NCBI GenBank assembly: GCA_905221605.1
Contig: CAJNDS010002170.1
Span: forward strand, 62,001 to 126,000
Reading direction: 5' to 3'
Length of the DNA stretch: 64,000 bases
Source: Symbiodinium natans
Taxonomy: Eukaryota; Sar; Dinophyceae; Suessiales; Symbiodiniaceae
Shown: positions 11,050-23,164 of the stretch, one piece after another
Numbering within the stretch: the stretch's first letter is position 1
Layout of the letters: each line of letters begins with the position of its first letter
The notes under the pieces: model-generated
The model's input: only the letters and a program-made list of their open reading frames with translations
Database searches by the model: none
What the model was told of the DNA's origin: nothing
Program-made: the position numbers and the translations under genes

Positions 11050-14000
11050 GACAGCTGCTTTGCCCCGACTGCGGTCACTTCTTCGCAGGGGAACGCGGCC
11101 TGCAGGCCTTGCTAGCAATATTATGGGAGAGTCGAATGGGATGCATGGATGCACATGACGTCAATCAAAGAACGACGACAGAGAATGCTAGACAAGAACT
11201 TGGCTGGCTTTGGACAGGACCACCAGCGCCAGAAGCACAGCAAGGCTCTTTCCACCACTGCTTGCCGACGAGTTATGATGAACTAGCACTCTGTTTAGGG
11301 TTTATAGGGCTTAGGACTTAAAATGCCCGTGGCAGCAGGGTTCAAGGTTTAGGGTTTAGGGTCTATAGGGGAACTCTCGCAGAGGCCGTGACGGACGCCT
11401 TAGACGTGGTCCATTGGAGCCGCCTACAGCTGGTGCCGAGGGCACCATCGCCAACGCCAAAGGCGGTGCCCAAGACGGGCGCCAAAGGGGCAGGCCGCCA
11501 GCAGATCTGCCCTTCTCCTGCTGCTGTGGGGTTCTCTGGGGCTGGTGTGAGAGGCCCCCTGGACCCCGGCTTGCGTGTGGGCCTGAGATGTAGGAGCCCA
11601 AGTTGGCTAGGAGGTCGGTGCACTCTGGGGCTTCTGAGGCGCCGCGTCAGCCGGGAACTCGGAGGCTCTGGCGGCGTTGCTCCGCGCTGGCTGGGACTTA
11701 CAAACGCGGGACCCGCATGGCTCGAATGCGCTCCTCTGGGCCGCAGGCGCAACGCGGCGAGTTATTGTGGGTTTTTGCCATGGCGCGCCGTGGCAGGTGG
11801 GGGCCACTTGGAGACGTGCCAGCTCCTGGTGAAGCAGGCAAGGCGGCAAGACGCGAGACATGCTGCAGTCATGTCTTAAACCCTAAACCCTAAACCCTAA
11901 ACCACTGCATGTATAGATCATGCAATTAAGAGCAAGCCCCAGCATGTCATGGTCGCAACGGGCGTTTGCAGGGCTTGGACCCCATGTCCCGGCAGAAGGA
12001 CCACCGCACAGCACTCCATTGGGTGGGAGCCCCAGTTCAACGGACGGCTCCAGCAAATAAGCACAGCGAGGGTTTAGGGTTTGGGGTTTAGGGTTTCGGG
12101 TTTAGGGTTATAGTCATTCTAAGAATCGCAATATTTTCTGTAAGGATGCTCATATAATTCGAAATCATAATCCGCTTGTTTTTGAGGCCGCACGAAATGG
12201 CCGCCTGAGCCAGGGCCACAGAGTCCTTGCGCCACACACCACGGCATGTGCCCATGTAGACAACATGTGCATTCCGATCTGACCGCCCCTTTCATGCTGA
12301 GGATGCAAGAGCCATCAAGAGCCCCCAATCATGCCCCAAACCCGCAGTGATGGGCACGGAAGCCTTCAGCCGCAAACCCTACGATCCCCTGTGTCTAAGA
12401 ATCTCTGCGACTTGTCGATGCACAAACCTTGAAAATCCCGAGGGCCTGCGACCTCCACATCCCAATGCGCCTCAACCATGATTCATGGAACTCTTTAACA
12501 TAGGAATGGAATAAGCCGCTCCCTGTACACAAGCCCTCTCCCCTCCATTCAGCACACCCTCAGGGGCCTTAGCATTGTGCGCGGGTTGTAGAGGCGTGTG
12601 CCGGTGGCTCGTCGAGGCAAGGTCGCGCCGAAAGCTGTTCCAGTCATTCCAGCTGCTATCGGTATCGATTCTTTTCTGTTCAAGCCGTTGAATGTGCGAA
12701 CCGAGATGCAACGCTAAAGGGCAGAAACCTTTGTTGCAGCCTTGGGCAGGTTTTGCAGGGCACTTTGTAGCTCCGTCGACCAGGTATGTGGACTTCGTCC
12801 TGACGACCCCACATTGGATGGCACAGTGCCGTGGGGCCCTCTGCATGCCTTTCACAAGAGTTTTCACAAGCACGACTGCTAAGAATTTCCCTTTTGCTGT
12901 CAGGCTGCATTGGGCGGTCTGGCAGGGTCATGAGGAGTCACGAGCACCATGGGTTTTTTGTTCCCAACAGCACATACTGTTGGGTTTCAGTCTCTAAAGA
13001 AAAGAGGCCTGGATCAAACTCTTTGCGGCCGGCCAAAACGGGAGGAAGACGGAAAATTCCGGAAATGATGGAATATGAATGACGGAAACTTTCGGACATG
13101 ATGGGATGTGAAGGACGGCAAAATCCGGAAATGGTGGAATATGAATGATGGAAACTTTCGGGAAATGAGGGAACGTAAAAGACGGAAAAATCGGAAATGG
13201 TGGAATATGAAAGACGGAAATTTCCGGAACTGACGGGACATGAAGGACCGCAAAAACCGGAAATGGTATAATATGAATGACGGACATTTCCCAGCAGCAC
13301 ATACTGTCCCATGCATGTGCGCAACCGTGAAACAAGCGACAATCCGTTGCTCAACAACATCAAGCCACATAACGCCCAAACCCGCAAGCAATGCAGCACC
13401 AAAGGGGTCAAGCTTTGCTGTCCCAAACCAGACACAACACCCCAAACCCAAAGCAATGCAGCACCAAAGGGGTCAAGCCTCGATGTCCCAAACCAGTCGA
13501 CATAACGCCCAAACCCCCAGAGCAATGCAGCACCAAAGGGGTCAAGCCTCGATGTCCCAAACCAGTCGAGAGAACACCCAAAACCCAAAGCAATGCAGTA
13601 CTAACGGGGTCAAGCCTCGATGTCCCAAACCAGTCGACACAACACCCAAAACCCAAAGCAATGCAGCACCAAAGGGGTCAAGCTTTGCTGTCCCAAACCA
13701 GACACAACACCCCAAACCCAAAGCAATGCAGCACCAAAGGGGTCAAGCCTCGATGTCCCAAACCAGCCGACATAACACCCAAAACCCAGAGCAATGCAGC
13801 ACCAAAGAGGGTCAAGCCTCGATGTCCCAAACCAGTCTTCACAACGCCCAAACCCCCAGAGCAACGCAGTGTCCCAAACCAGTCGACATAACACCCAACA
13901 CCCAAAGCAATGCAGCACCAAAGGGGTCAAGCCTCGATGTCCCAAACCAGCCTTCACAACGCCCAAACCCCCAGAGCAATGCAGCACCAAAGAGGTCAAG

Positions 14001-17000
14001 CCTCGATGTCCAAAGCCCTTCGACACCACACCCAAACCCGCGAAGCAATGCAGCACCAAAGGGGTCAAACCTCGATGTCCCAAACCTGTCGATACAACAC
14101 CCAAACCCGCAAAGCGATGCAGCAGCAAGGGGGTCAAGCACCGATGTTCCAAACTTGTCGACACAACACCCAAACCCCCAGAGCAATACAGCACCAAAGG
14201 GGTCAAGCCTCAATGTCCCAAACCCGTCGACACAACACCCAAACCCGCAAAGCAATGCAGCACCAAAGGGGTCAAGCCTCGATGTCTAAAAACCGCCGAC
14301 GCGACATCCAAACCTGCGAAGCAATGCAGCACCAAAGGGGTCAAGACTCGATGTCCCAAACCCTTCCACACAACACCGGACCGAACCCCCCAAAACAACG
14401 CAGCACCAAAGGGGTTAAGCCGTCCCAAACCAGTTGACATAACACCCAAAACCCAGAGCAACGCAGCACCAAGGGGGTCAAGCCTCGATGTCCCAAACAA
14501 GTCGACATAACACCCAAAACCCAGAGCAATGCAGCACGACAGGGCTCAAGCCTCGATGCCCCAAACCCGCCGACACAACACACAAACCCCCAAAGTAATG
14601 CAGCCGTTGCGGTGGGCCGGCTCTTGGAAGTTGACCTATCATGGTGGTTGCATGGCTCTTGGAAGTGTACGCGACATGGTTGCTTGGTTGTTGGAAGTGC
14701 CGTCGCGTGTTGGTTTTTGGAAGTGCCGTCGCGTGTCGTGGTCGTGGTTGCGTGGTCAAGATGTGCTGTTGGGTCTTAGAATGGGCTAATGGGTCAAGTT
14801 TTTTGAAGCGCCGGCAGGATGTTTGCTCTTGGTTGGTCCACGAGGCCCCGATCGACGAGTCGCTGGCAGATGCTTCGGGAACTGCAATATCCAAGTCGTC
14901 TGTCGGCCTCAGGCCCGTGCCAATCTGCATGCCAAAAACAAGAACTTTGGCTGCATTTCGCACATTACCTCACTTTGCCTCAGCCAGTTGATCACGAATA
15001 ACATCGGAAAACCCTAGGTATGGCTGCAACGCGTCGCAGTGGGCTGCCCTGGCCGGCTCCGTGAAGATGTGCCGTTGGCTACAGCACGAAGGCACCCACG
15101 TTTCAGCCCGCAGCGACTTTGCATACATATACATATATACATATACATATACATATACATATATATATGTTGTTTATACACAGATATATACATCATACAC
15201 ATACACAAATACAAATCGACATATGTGTACACATCAGAGAATGTACATAGTATGTCTACTGCCATCTTACATGTTAAACTATCGACATTGTACAGTGTTT
15301 TTGCCAGAAGAATCCTTCATAGAACAGGACTCACTCAAAGGGAACCCAGTTCCGAAAGAAAAGAGAGAAAGCCTCCACCCCCAACTTGACGCCTCTAGCA
15401 ACCCTAGTTTCAGAGCCTTGATGGCTCCAATGAGCGTTGGAACCCTAAACAGTAAACCCAAGCCAATAACTCCCTCGCACTAAGCCCTAAGCCCTAGGAG
15501 CGATGAAAAACTAAACCCTTAAAACTGAAAATCCTGAAACCATCAAACAACCCTAAAAACCCCAAATCAACCGCTACGCAAGACCCTCGAGGATGGCACG
15601 GCAGAGAGAGAGAGAGAGAGAGAGAGAGAACCCCAAACAAACGGACCAATGGACGATGCGCGCCCTTCGGGGCGGCCTTCTCTCTCGGGGGGGGGCATGC
15701 GTGCAGATAGAGAGAGAGAGAGAGAACCCCAAAAATCCACAAAGCCCTTAAAAGCCCCAAGCCTTCTTGAGCCAGGCTTGGACCTCAAGGTACCCTAAAA
15801 ACCCAAAATTAAGTCAACCCAACCAAACCCAAAAGCCCTTAAAAGCCCTATGCCTTCTTGCAAGCCAGGCTTGGACCTCAAGGTCAAAAACTAACAACCC
15901 TTAAAAGCCCTAAAAAGGCCCTTAAGAGCCCTTAAAAGCCTTCTTGCAAGCCAGGCCTGGACCTCAAGGTGCTGAACCTCAACGGCCACTCGGCCCTCCA
16001 CAAGGCAGCGGTCAAGGGCCGCTGGGACTGCTGCACCTGGCTGCTGCGCCAGGCGCCCCGGTTCAGGGTTCAGGGTTTTAGGGTTTCAGGGTTTCAGGGT
16101 TTCAGGGTTTCAGGGTTTCAGGGTTCAGGGTTTCAGGGTTTAGGGTTTCAGGGTGCAGGATTTCAGGGTTTAGGGTTTCAGGTTTAGGATTTAGGGTTAG
16201 TAATTCGTCCGCAGAACCAAAACGAAATTATTCAACTGTGCGTGCTGCTAGCAAACTGGGTTGATGCACTGAGGGGTGCCAGGGCCTGCTGTTACACTGC
16301 ATTGAGATTCCAGAGATAGGTGGCTGAATTGGAGAGTGTCCGTCCTCCGTGCAGGACATGGATGATGGAGGAGGCAGGATCACTGGAAGCCGCAAGACCT
16401 GAACCCGACAACACGTATCAAATTGCAAGACTTTCAAGAGGCTTCCGAATCTAAGCCCTAAGAACCCACCATGTTTCGTCAATAAAAGTAGGTATACACA
16501 TACAAATATACAAAAAGCAAATTGAAAAAACTATAAATAGAGAATGTAAATATAAATATGAACAAATAAACCAGAAATATATATATATATATATATTATG
16601 TGTACACATAATATCATGCAAAACGAAACGCAATACCATAAGTAATACGTGCACCCTAAATCCTAAACCCGTGGTTCGCTGCTTGGCAGGTAGCCACAAA
16701 AACGAAACAACACCCGAAAAACGCGCACCAAAACCCCAAAAGCAAACATGATAACAATGCAACAAAAAATGCATAATAAAGAAAAAGCTGCAAGAGGCTT
16801 GGGCCTGGAGCAGCTGGGGCCCGACAGGGACGGGAACCGGCCCAGCACCATGGCCCCAGCCTCGGAAGAGAAGAGTCGAAGAAGACCCATTGGTTCTTAG
16901 GGTTTAGGGTTTAGGGTTTAGGGGGGAATGGGCCCTATGGTGTATAGGGTTAGGGCCCTACTATATACCCTTTAAGGGATTATAGTATATAGGGTTCGGG

Positions 17001-17533
17001 CCCTTAGTAGGGAATGAGCCTATTTTGTACCCTTTAAGGGATTATGGGGTATCTTTGTTGCCGGGGGTGAGTAAATAAAAAGAGGGGATGCCGGAATGTC
17101 CTTGGCCAGCAAGTTCACGTGTAGCACGGTTTTTCTTGGTATTCACGGCTTGGGGTCTTTCATGGTTGGAGGGTTTGGTTGTCCCATTTACTTTGGGAGT
17201 TAAGGGCTTTTGGGTTTTTTTGGGGGGGTTTGCAGGGTTGGGCGGGCTCCAGGGGTTGAGAGAGGTTGTGAGAACACGCCAGGGTTTAGGGGCGCAGGCA
17301 TGTCTTCCTTATATGCATCACCCGACATATGCGCATGAACCTTCAAACCCTAAACCCTAAACCCTGAACCCTGAACCCTAAACCCTAAACCCTAAACCAA
17401 CCCCTACGAACAGGCGCGCTGCGGCGGCTTCGAGGACTTGTCTCGCTGGCTGCAAGGCCTGGAGCATGAGAGCCCTGGAGAAAAAGATGCGTGCCCGCGC
17501 CCTCTTGGCTCGTGCCGAACTTCTATGGTTTAA
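11050..17533 (+). CDS. C2H2 zinc finger-ankyrin repeat protein, at least 15 exons
   Basis: Exons: 11050-11105, 11218-11244, 11385-11544, 11651-11746, 11797-11837, 11972-12022, 12187-12202 (16 nt), 12594-12621, 12771-12830, 12904-12934, 14818-14861, 15018-15091, 15955-16052, 16814-16852, 17414-17533 (TAA). In order they give a C2H2 finger split by an intron (LCPDCGHFFAGERGLQ + DHQRQKH, CX2CX12HX4H), a Pro/Ala linker, then ankyrin repeats: GSNALLWAAGGGHLETC, QKDHRTALHW+AARNGR+VCRWLVEA, LDGTVPLHWAVWQGH, DVCSWLVHEA, GCNASQWAALAGSVKMCRWL, LNLNGHSALHKAAVKG, LGPDRDGN, GGFEDLSRWL. Junctions can be joined in phase using GT, GC and GA donors. Ankyrin repeats mediate protein-protein contact; the target is unknown. 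The true 5' end is not found, and the start at 11050 is an acceptor, not an ATG. Some boundaries (12771, 16814) are the best of several choices. Confidence 0.75.
11876..11903. repeat. Short CCCTAAA block in an ankyrin-gene intron
   Basis: Four heptamers inside the intron 11838-11971. Confidence 0.9.
12068..12112. repeat. Short TTTAGGG block in an ankyrin-gene intron
   Basis: About six units, with GGGGTTT and TTTCGGG variants, inside the intron 12023-12186. Confidence 0.9.
13030..13290. repeat. Minisatellite of about 66-68 bp (33 bp half-units)
   Basis: CCGGAAATG recurs at about 13059, 13125, 13191 and 13257, followed by GGAATATGAATGA-GG and a diverged half-unit. It is bracketed by two copies of CAGCACATACTG (12967 and 13292). 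It lies in the ankyrin-gene intron 12935-14817. Confidence 0.85.
13365..14605. repeat. Minisatellite of 65-69 bp, about 18 units
   Basis: The unit contains GCAATGCAGCACCAAAGGGG, TCAAGCCTCGATGTCCCAAA and CC-GTCGACA-AACACCCAAA. Spacings measured at the start are 65, 69, 68 and 68 bp. Because most units are near multiples of three and lack stops, long frames stay open on both strands (up to about 349 codons); these are repeat artefacts. The array sits in the same ankyrin-gene intron as the preceding minisatellite and has nearly the same period. Confidence 0.93.
15121..15235. repeat. TATACA/CATA microsatellite
   Basis: ATACATAT-type units inside the ankyrin-gene intron 15092-15954. Confidence 0.85.
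15600..15728. repeat. Two (GA)n tracts
   Basis: GAGAGA runs at about 15603-15630 and 15709-15725, in the same intron. Confidence 0.9.
16061..16202. repeat. TTTCAGGG-variant telomere-like array
   Basis: Units are mainly GGGTTTCA (8-mer) with some GGGTTCA and GGGTTTA. The array begins only 8 bp into the intron that follows the ankyrin exon ending at 16052. Confidence 0.9.
16940..17055. repeat. Compound inverted/direct repeat
   Basis: TACCCTTTAAGGGATTAT occurs twice (about 16966 and 17028). CCCTACTATATACCC is mirrored by TATATAGGG...AGTAGGG. It includes CTTAGTAGGGAATGAG, shared with the hairpin at 2318. Lies in the last ankyrin-gene intron. Confidence 0.75.
17343..17398. repeat. CCCTAAA array before the last ankyrin exon
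   Basis: Eight units (two CCCTGAA) end 15 bp before the acceptor ACGAACAG at 17413. Confidence 0.93.
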
Positions 17534-17597
17534 TTAGGGTTTAGGGTTTAGGGTTTAGGGTTTAGGGCTTAGGGTTTAGGGTTTAGGGTTTAGGGGG
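17533..17597. repeat. TTTAGGG array directly after the ankyrin-gene stop
   Basis: About nine units. The array starts at the stop codon (GTTTAATTAGGGTTTAGGG). Confidence 0.93.
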
Positions 17598-17599
17598 CC

Positions 17600-18572
17600 T
17601 AAAAAACCACATGAACATAAGGATTGTACAAACAGGGGGTGTTCCAGAATCCCCCTCATAGGGGCCCTTATACCCCAATACTAGGATCCTTAAGTGTTTC
17701 GTGTGATTTTTTTGGGCCCCTAGAGTCATCCCGTGGGCCTATTTTGCTGCCGGTCTCGTTCACCTCGCATGGTGCATGGCACGGTGCTTTCCGCGTGCAC
17801 TCTGAGGCATCAGGTGACCTACAGCATGCTGTCTCCACCACGTCCTGACGTCACTGGGCAAAGACTCCATGGGTGACACATTCTACTCGCGGTAGCAGCA
17901 CTGTGGGTGCCCGCGGCTACCGGCAGCTCCTCTGCCTACCCACTACCCACACAGGCTGCCGGCGGCTTGTGGTGCGTTTGCGTATAGCTTCATGCCACGT
18001 AGCCGACATAGCCGGTGTGAGCAGTGCCCCCACACGAGGTACATGGGGCTTCCTGGTCCTCCGAGTACTTGGAGCACTCTGGCCTGCGGCTGATACGCTT
18101 TTGGAAGCAGCTCTCACGCGTGCTTGCTGTTGAACTCGTGATTTGTATTGTGCTCAGGCGGCCGGTGCCATAGAGACTCATCGACTCGATTCCCATAAGG
18201 CTGCCTGGCCACCCACAGCACCCTCCTTCAGCACGTTTCTGGCTTCCTCCTTCCCTCTGAAACTTATCTTATGCTTTCTCTTTCCGTCGGTCGACATCTT
18301 CTCGTGCTTTGGGTCCGCCACACCGTAAGACGTGTCTCCTTTGGTGAAGCAAAACTGTGCAGCTGCGCCTCATGCAGGAGGCAACGACAGCTCTGACCGT
18401 CGGGCGGCAGATGGCGGCAGGTCTGGGGCCAATGAGCACAAAAAGGGATCACATGAGATGGCAAATGCTTTGCTTAAGGATTTTTGGGGGGCCGGGAGGG
18501 CATTTCTATCAACTTGACTCACATGAAATGTATGTGTGTATATATGTATACAGAAGCTTGTATTTATGTATG

Positions 18573-18642
<70 letters not shown>

Positions 18643-20590
18643 TGAAATGATATATGATCAGGGGTGCCGGTTGGTGTCCCGAGGCAATCCACTACGCTTC
18701 AAGGCAACGCGAGGGGCTCGCCTGTGGATCGCTGGAGAGCGCGACGCTGAACTTAAGTGGTCCCAAGCAGAGGCGGAGCCGGCCTGCAACCTGACCTCGT
18801 GAGGTGCAGACTGCGCAGAGCGCGGCGAACTTGAAATGAGGCACGGCGGGGGGAGGGGGGGGGGGGGGGCAGCACAGTGCCGTTGCTTCGTGTGCCAACG
18901 TAGATTTCGGTCAATGAGGCCGATGGCACACCCATGGGGCGAAAGACGCGCACGAGCGCCGGGCTGCGAAAAGTCAAAATCGATTGCCTCTCCTCATCAT
19001 CCAGCATGGCGCCAACGCGCTGTCTCACACACGTGCCTCAATGACGGTGTGCTCCCAATCCCGAGGGAAGCGACGCTCTTGAACAGACCGCACCGTGGCT
19101 GGGACTGGAAGAGCTACGGGTCCCGTTCTCATGTCTCGTGCCGTGCCCATCTGCACTCTTGCAATGCCTCGCTGTGCCGTGCCGCACCAACAAAAGGTCT
19201 GCACTGCGTCTTTTGCAAGCGAAGCCCTCCAATGCGGCGCCTTTCCTTGCGCGGACCCCGGCTAAGATGAGCTACATCGGGAACTTCTGCTCTCGCAGAG
19301 ATCCGTTACACCTTGACTTGCCAGCGTGTCGTTGGGAGGCGAACCACTCGCAGGAAATCCTCGAGCGGAGCAGTACCGGCCCCATCGGCTTCTTGGCTTT
19401 TGCAGCGTTCCCCGCGCCCTGCTGTTCCCTGAAGTGAAATTGGCTGTGCCGCAGCGTTCTTGGCCCGACGGGGTTTAGGGCCGATCGCTTTGACACCTCG
19501 AAACCTGGTAGCCGAGCTTTTAGCCCGGCCCAGCTGTGCGAGGATGGAGGCGCGGTCAGCAATGTGCATACCGTGTTATGCACAAGAAACTTGGAAACAT
19601 CTGTGCGAACTTCTCGCGCATGACGAAGGTGAGCGCTGACGAGGCTTTCATGCGGTGCCTCTTGAAGAGTGTCTACAGGGCAAAGCTCGGGACTTCACCC
19701 TCTTGCATTGGCCATAGTCGCGGCTAGGCCACGCCCACCGGAGATGCCGTGCTGGCAGAGGTCGTTGAGTTTCTATTCGTCTGCAGTTGGGAATGTTCCA
19801 ATGCCGGTGGTCCAGGATGCTGACAGCTTCCTGCTCATGACATCGGGAGAGCGCCAGTCTCAGAGGGACGGCATCTTTCAATGCACAGAGACCCGATCGA
19901 TTTTTCTCTTTCTCTTAATGCTTAATAACTTAATAGCCCTTACAAGTCCAGGTTCTGCGATGGAACGGCGCGGAGCCGGGCCACTCGGAGAGGCCGCAGA
20001 CTTCGAGAGTTTTGAATCTTCAAGTAGCCATGCAGGCAGCATGTTAAAGACCAGATGTCTCGAGAGTAAGAGAGCTTGATTCTGATTGCTTGTGAGAACC
20101 GCTGCGTGCGCCACTTGTGGGAATCTCAGTTCGCTGGGCATCTAGTCTACACTAAGCAGCTGTTATGAGCACGTCGAGATGTTTGGATTGAAACATTGCC
20201 CAGGAGGACTTGGAAGTGGCCTGCTGAGTTGTCTTTACCACAGAAAGCAAACTGCCCGCGTCCGCATGGGTCGTTCTCTGAAATACGGTCCCTTTTGGGG
20301 CCTGTACTACAAGGCGGCCCCTCTTATCAAGGGGACCCCAAAAGGGACCATAACTTAGAGAACTGACCACATAGCACCATGTGGCAGATGCCAGGGCCAT
20401 GCAGGGAACGATGTTAAGTTGATCCGATGCCCCAGTTTTTGGGCATCTTTATTTTCCCGCGGGTTGCCCAAGACAAGGTCAACAAAGGGTTTACATCGAG
20501 TTGTTGGGGTTAATCTAGGGTTCATATAGGGTTCATATGGGGTTCATAAGGTTCATTTCGGCTTTAGTGTTTCGAAAAGGGTTTAGCTTA
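17600..20590. other. No assignable gene; microsatellite and short repeats
   Basis: Contains a GTATAT/(TA)n microsatellite at about 18530-18648 and a poly-G tract at 18849-18870. Frames are open on both strands without clear domains. A frame reading LWIAGERDAELKWSQAEAEP (about 18719-18778) is protein-like but isolated. Confidence 0.4.
20273..20363. repeat. 91 bp inverted repeat (hairpin, MITE-like)
   Basis: GTTCTCT...GGTCCCTTTTGGGG on the left pairs with CCCCAAAAGGGACC...AGAGAAC on the right, giving arms of about 28 bp with one mismatched patch. Confidence 0.85.
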
Positions 20591-20591
20591 G

Positions 20592-21210
20592 CTGGAGATC
20601 AGGTCTGGGAGAGGGAGGAGGAGGCCGAGTACCGCAGAGTCTCCCGGGCCTACCATCGGGTGCCTGGCGCCGAGGCCGGCGAGTGAAATTCGATCAGACA
20701 ATATACATACTGCGTGAGATCTAGAAATTTTATAAAATATTACAAAACTAACACTGTAGTTTTGCAGAACTGTCTGCTTTTCTTTATCAGTATTGGGCGG
20801 AGGGGATGGCTGAGTTTTCTGGGATCTTCTGCGATAGTCTTGCACGCAGGTGCGGCGACTGCTGAGCCAGGTTCCGCCAGGAGAGCCCCCCCCCCCATGC
20901 CCCCATGGCGAGCGCCTCACGCAGCTCGAGAGCCGCCGAGGACTCCGCGGCCGGTACGGCGCGCGACTGGGCAAGGGGCCCGGACAGGAATGTCAGGCTG
21001 GCAAGCCTCGCAGATGTGTTCGTAAGTGGCAGCTGAGGCGCCGAGACGCGGCGGCCTCAAAATGTATACATTTAAATATGTATATGTATATGTATACATA
21101 TATATATATATATCTATCTATATATCTATATAATGACATGTTTTGTATAAATAAATATAAATAAATAAGTAAATAAAAATACATATATATATATATTATT
21201 ATTATTATTG

Positions 21211-21246
<36 letters not shown>

Positions 21247-21809
21247 CGCGCACATTTTTCTGGGTGCCAGCTTCCTGGGAACCGTGGCTTTCTAAGGCAG
21301 CGGCGCAGAGAGAGCGAAGGCGCCACTTGCCAGGCGCGGATGCATGAGTTGCAGAAAAGCAGGCTTGTCAGCTGTTCTTTCTCGATTGCTGGTACATGCA
21401 CATGAAAAAAAGCCAGGTACATGTTGTGTGTTTGTACATGCATATATATATATTTATATATATATATATACATACATAATGTACATACATATACACACGT
21501 GCACGTGGTTACGTATGTCATTTGCGTGCCCGGATTGCATCGCTTCTAGAGGCCTCGTGGCAGGTCCAGAAGAAAGGGTTTAGGGTTTGGAGTTTAGGGT
21601 TCAGGGTTTAATAAGGATTTAGGGTTTAGGGTTGAGGGTTTAGGGTTTAGGGTTTAGGGTTTAGGGTTTAGGGTTTAGGGTTTAGGGTTTAGGGTTTAGG
21701 GTTTAGGGGCCTTCTACCCAGCGAAACCGTTGAAAGAGGTGGCATGAAACACTTGGACTTGCTGCCGCCCCTCAAAAACGGTCCTTCGACCAAGCCGAAG
21801 TCTTTCTAG
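20592..21809 (+). CDS. Multi-exon gene of unknown function (tentative)
   Basis: Exon 20592 to about 20678 reads GDQVWEREEEAEYRRVSRAY. An exon ending at 21021 has a strong GTAAGT donor; it is Arg/Gly-rich, and its frame is ambiguous between GERLTQLESRRGLRGRYG and a Ser/Ala-rich reading. An exon around 21270-21354 reads ESEGATCQARMHELQ. A terminal exon 21722-21809, entered right after a TTTAGGG array and the acceptor TACCCAG, reads ETVERGGMKHLDLLPPLKNG and stops at TAG. The intron at 21022-21269 is AT/TAT microsatellite. Charged, coiled-coil-like start; no family recognised. Linking these exons is inference. Confidence 0.35.
21060..21250. repeat. TATA and (TAT)n microsatellites
   Basis: GTATAT/(TA)n to about 21140, then AAATAAAT, then TATTATTAT trinucleotides at 21196-21236. 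Confidence 0.93.
21575..21710. repeat. TTTAGGG telomere-like array
   Basis: About 17 units, degenerate at the start and perfect from 21640. It forms the 5' part of a predicted intron that ends TACCCAG at 21721. Confidence 0.95.
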
Positions 21810-23160
21810 CCACCGGCTTTCGAGTAGATTCTGGAGTAGCCTTGAGTTGCTGGGCCTTTTCTTATAGAAGTATGTGGGTTGCACCCGGTCGGCTTTATTG
21901 GGTCACCGGGCCTTGAGTGGGTTTCAGAGGTCTTGAGTCGGTACGTTTGTCTGAAAACCTGAGGAAACCCGAAAAGATTGAATTCCAAACCGTTGCAAGA
22001 ATCTGAAATAGTCGCAACCATGTTGCAATGCTGAGTCTTACAATTCGCCGGAGCGAGCTGGAAGAGTCTTTTTCAGGCATGCGGCCCTGGTGTGCGGAGG
22101 CCTCTTGCAGAGTGACGTCACCCGCTTCGTCATGCCAGATGATGCCTGTGGTTTCTGGACACGACTCCAGTGAGACTCTGTCTCTCTCTCTCACCTGTTG
22201 ACAGGTGCCTACTCCTAGCTGCAACTTGGCTTGCGTTGCTGCGCAATGAATGCACAAGTACCGTTGGACCATCGTACGCTGGCCCCAGGTGGTCTTTGCA
22301 CTAGCTCGAGCGCCGGCGTGGCTCTTGGTATATTGTACCCTTGCACCGGGCTGCCTGGCTACGCAACATGAGAGCGAGGCACCGCGCGAAGCATTTCTGG
22401 CAGCATCCGTGGCTGCTTTACTTCCGCGCCTCGGGCGAGCTTTCGAGGGCGCATGAGGGCGCGGCAGGTACAATTCTTTAGCAGCCTTGTCCACGGTACA
22501 TGACTCTTTATGGGGCGCATCTTACATAAGGTCGAGGTGCGCATGCTCTTATTTCACTTTCGCCACTGTTGCCAGGGAGGCTATCACGCCGGCTGTTGCT
22601 CCGGTAGTGACGGCCTCCATCTCCCCTGTGCCCTCGGATAAGATCCGCACACAGAACGTGACAGACGTTCCAGGGGAAGACTCCCACTCAGCGACAGCGG
22701 TGGCTTAAGCGTTTCGAGCAAATCCAGTTCTGAAGCTGCTACGAAGTATTTTGTTTAGCATGAAGCCGGACTTTTGAGGCCTGTGCCGATGCGATTGCGC
22801 GCCGGGCTCTCGGATGTCAAGGCGAGCCTCAGAATACCTCACCATGGAAGGCAATCGCATGCGAGGTGCAGAGGATGAGGCGATCTCTCTTGAAGTTCTT
22901 TCCCGTCGGAGCCACAAAGAGGGGAGCGCGTTGAATAGCTTGTTGGTGTCGGCCAAAAGGGTTTGCAAGAGCCCAAAAGTCGCCACAAACCAAGGACGGG
23001 ACATCCTGTTCAACCGGCGCGTTTCATTCATATTTCTTGAGTGCTGTGCTTGTGGCTCGCATAGCTCGCCTGTCAGGGGCTACAACCAGATGCTTGTCGC
23101 CATCCATGAGCCTTGCCTTCTCGAACGGGAAAGGGAGAGAAGTGGCGCTAGTGGTATGTG
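21810..23160. other. No assignable gene
   Basis: A + strand frame at 22560-22708 reads PAVAPVVTASISPVPSDKIR and a - strand frame covers 21895-22494. Neither has a domain or clear splice support. Confidence 0.35.
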
Positions 23161-23164
23161 CATA

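Noticed and set aside
13240-14510. Frames of up to 349 codons over the 68 bp minisatellite, both strands
   Set aside because: The repeat unit has no stops in most frames. It lies between ankyrin exons that join across it, so it is intronic.
13365-14605. CRISPR-like array
   Set aside because: Repeats are contiguous without unique spacers, and the genome is eukaryotic.
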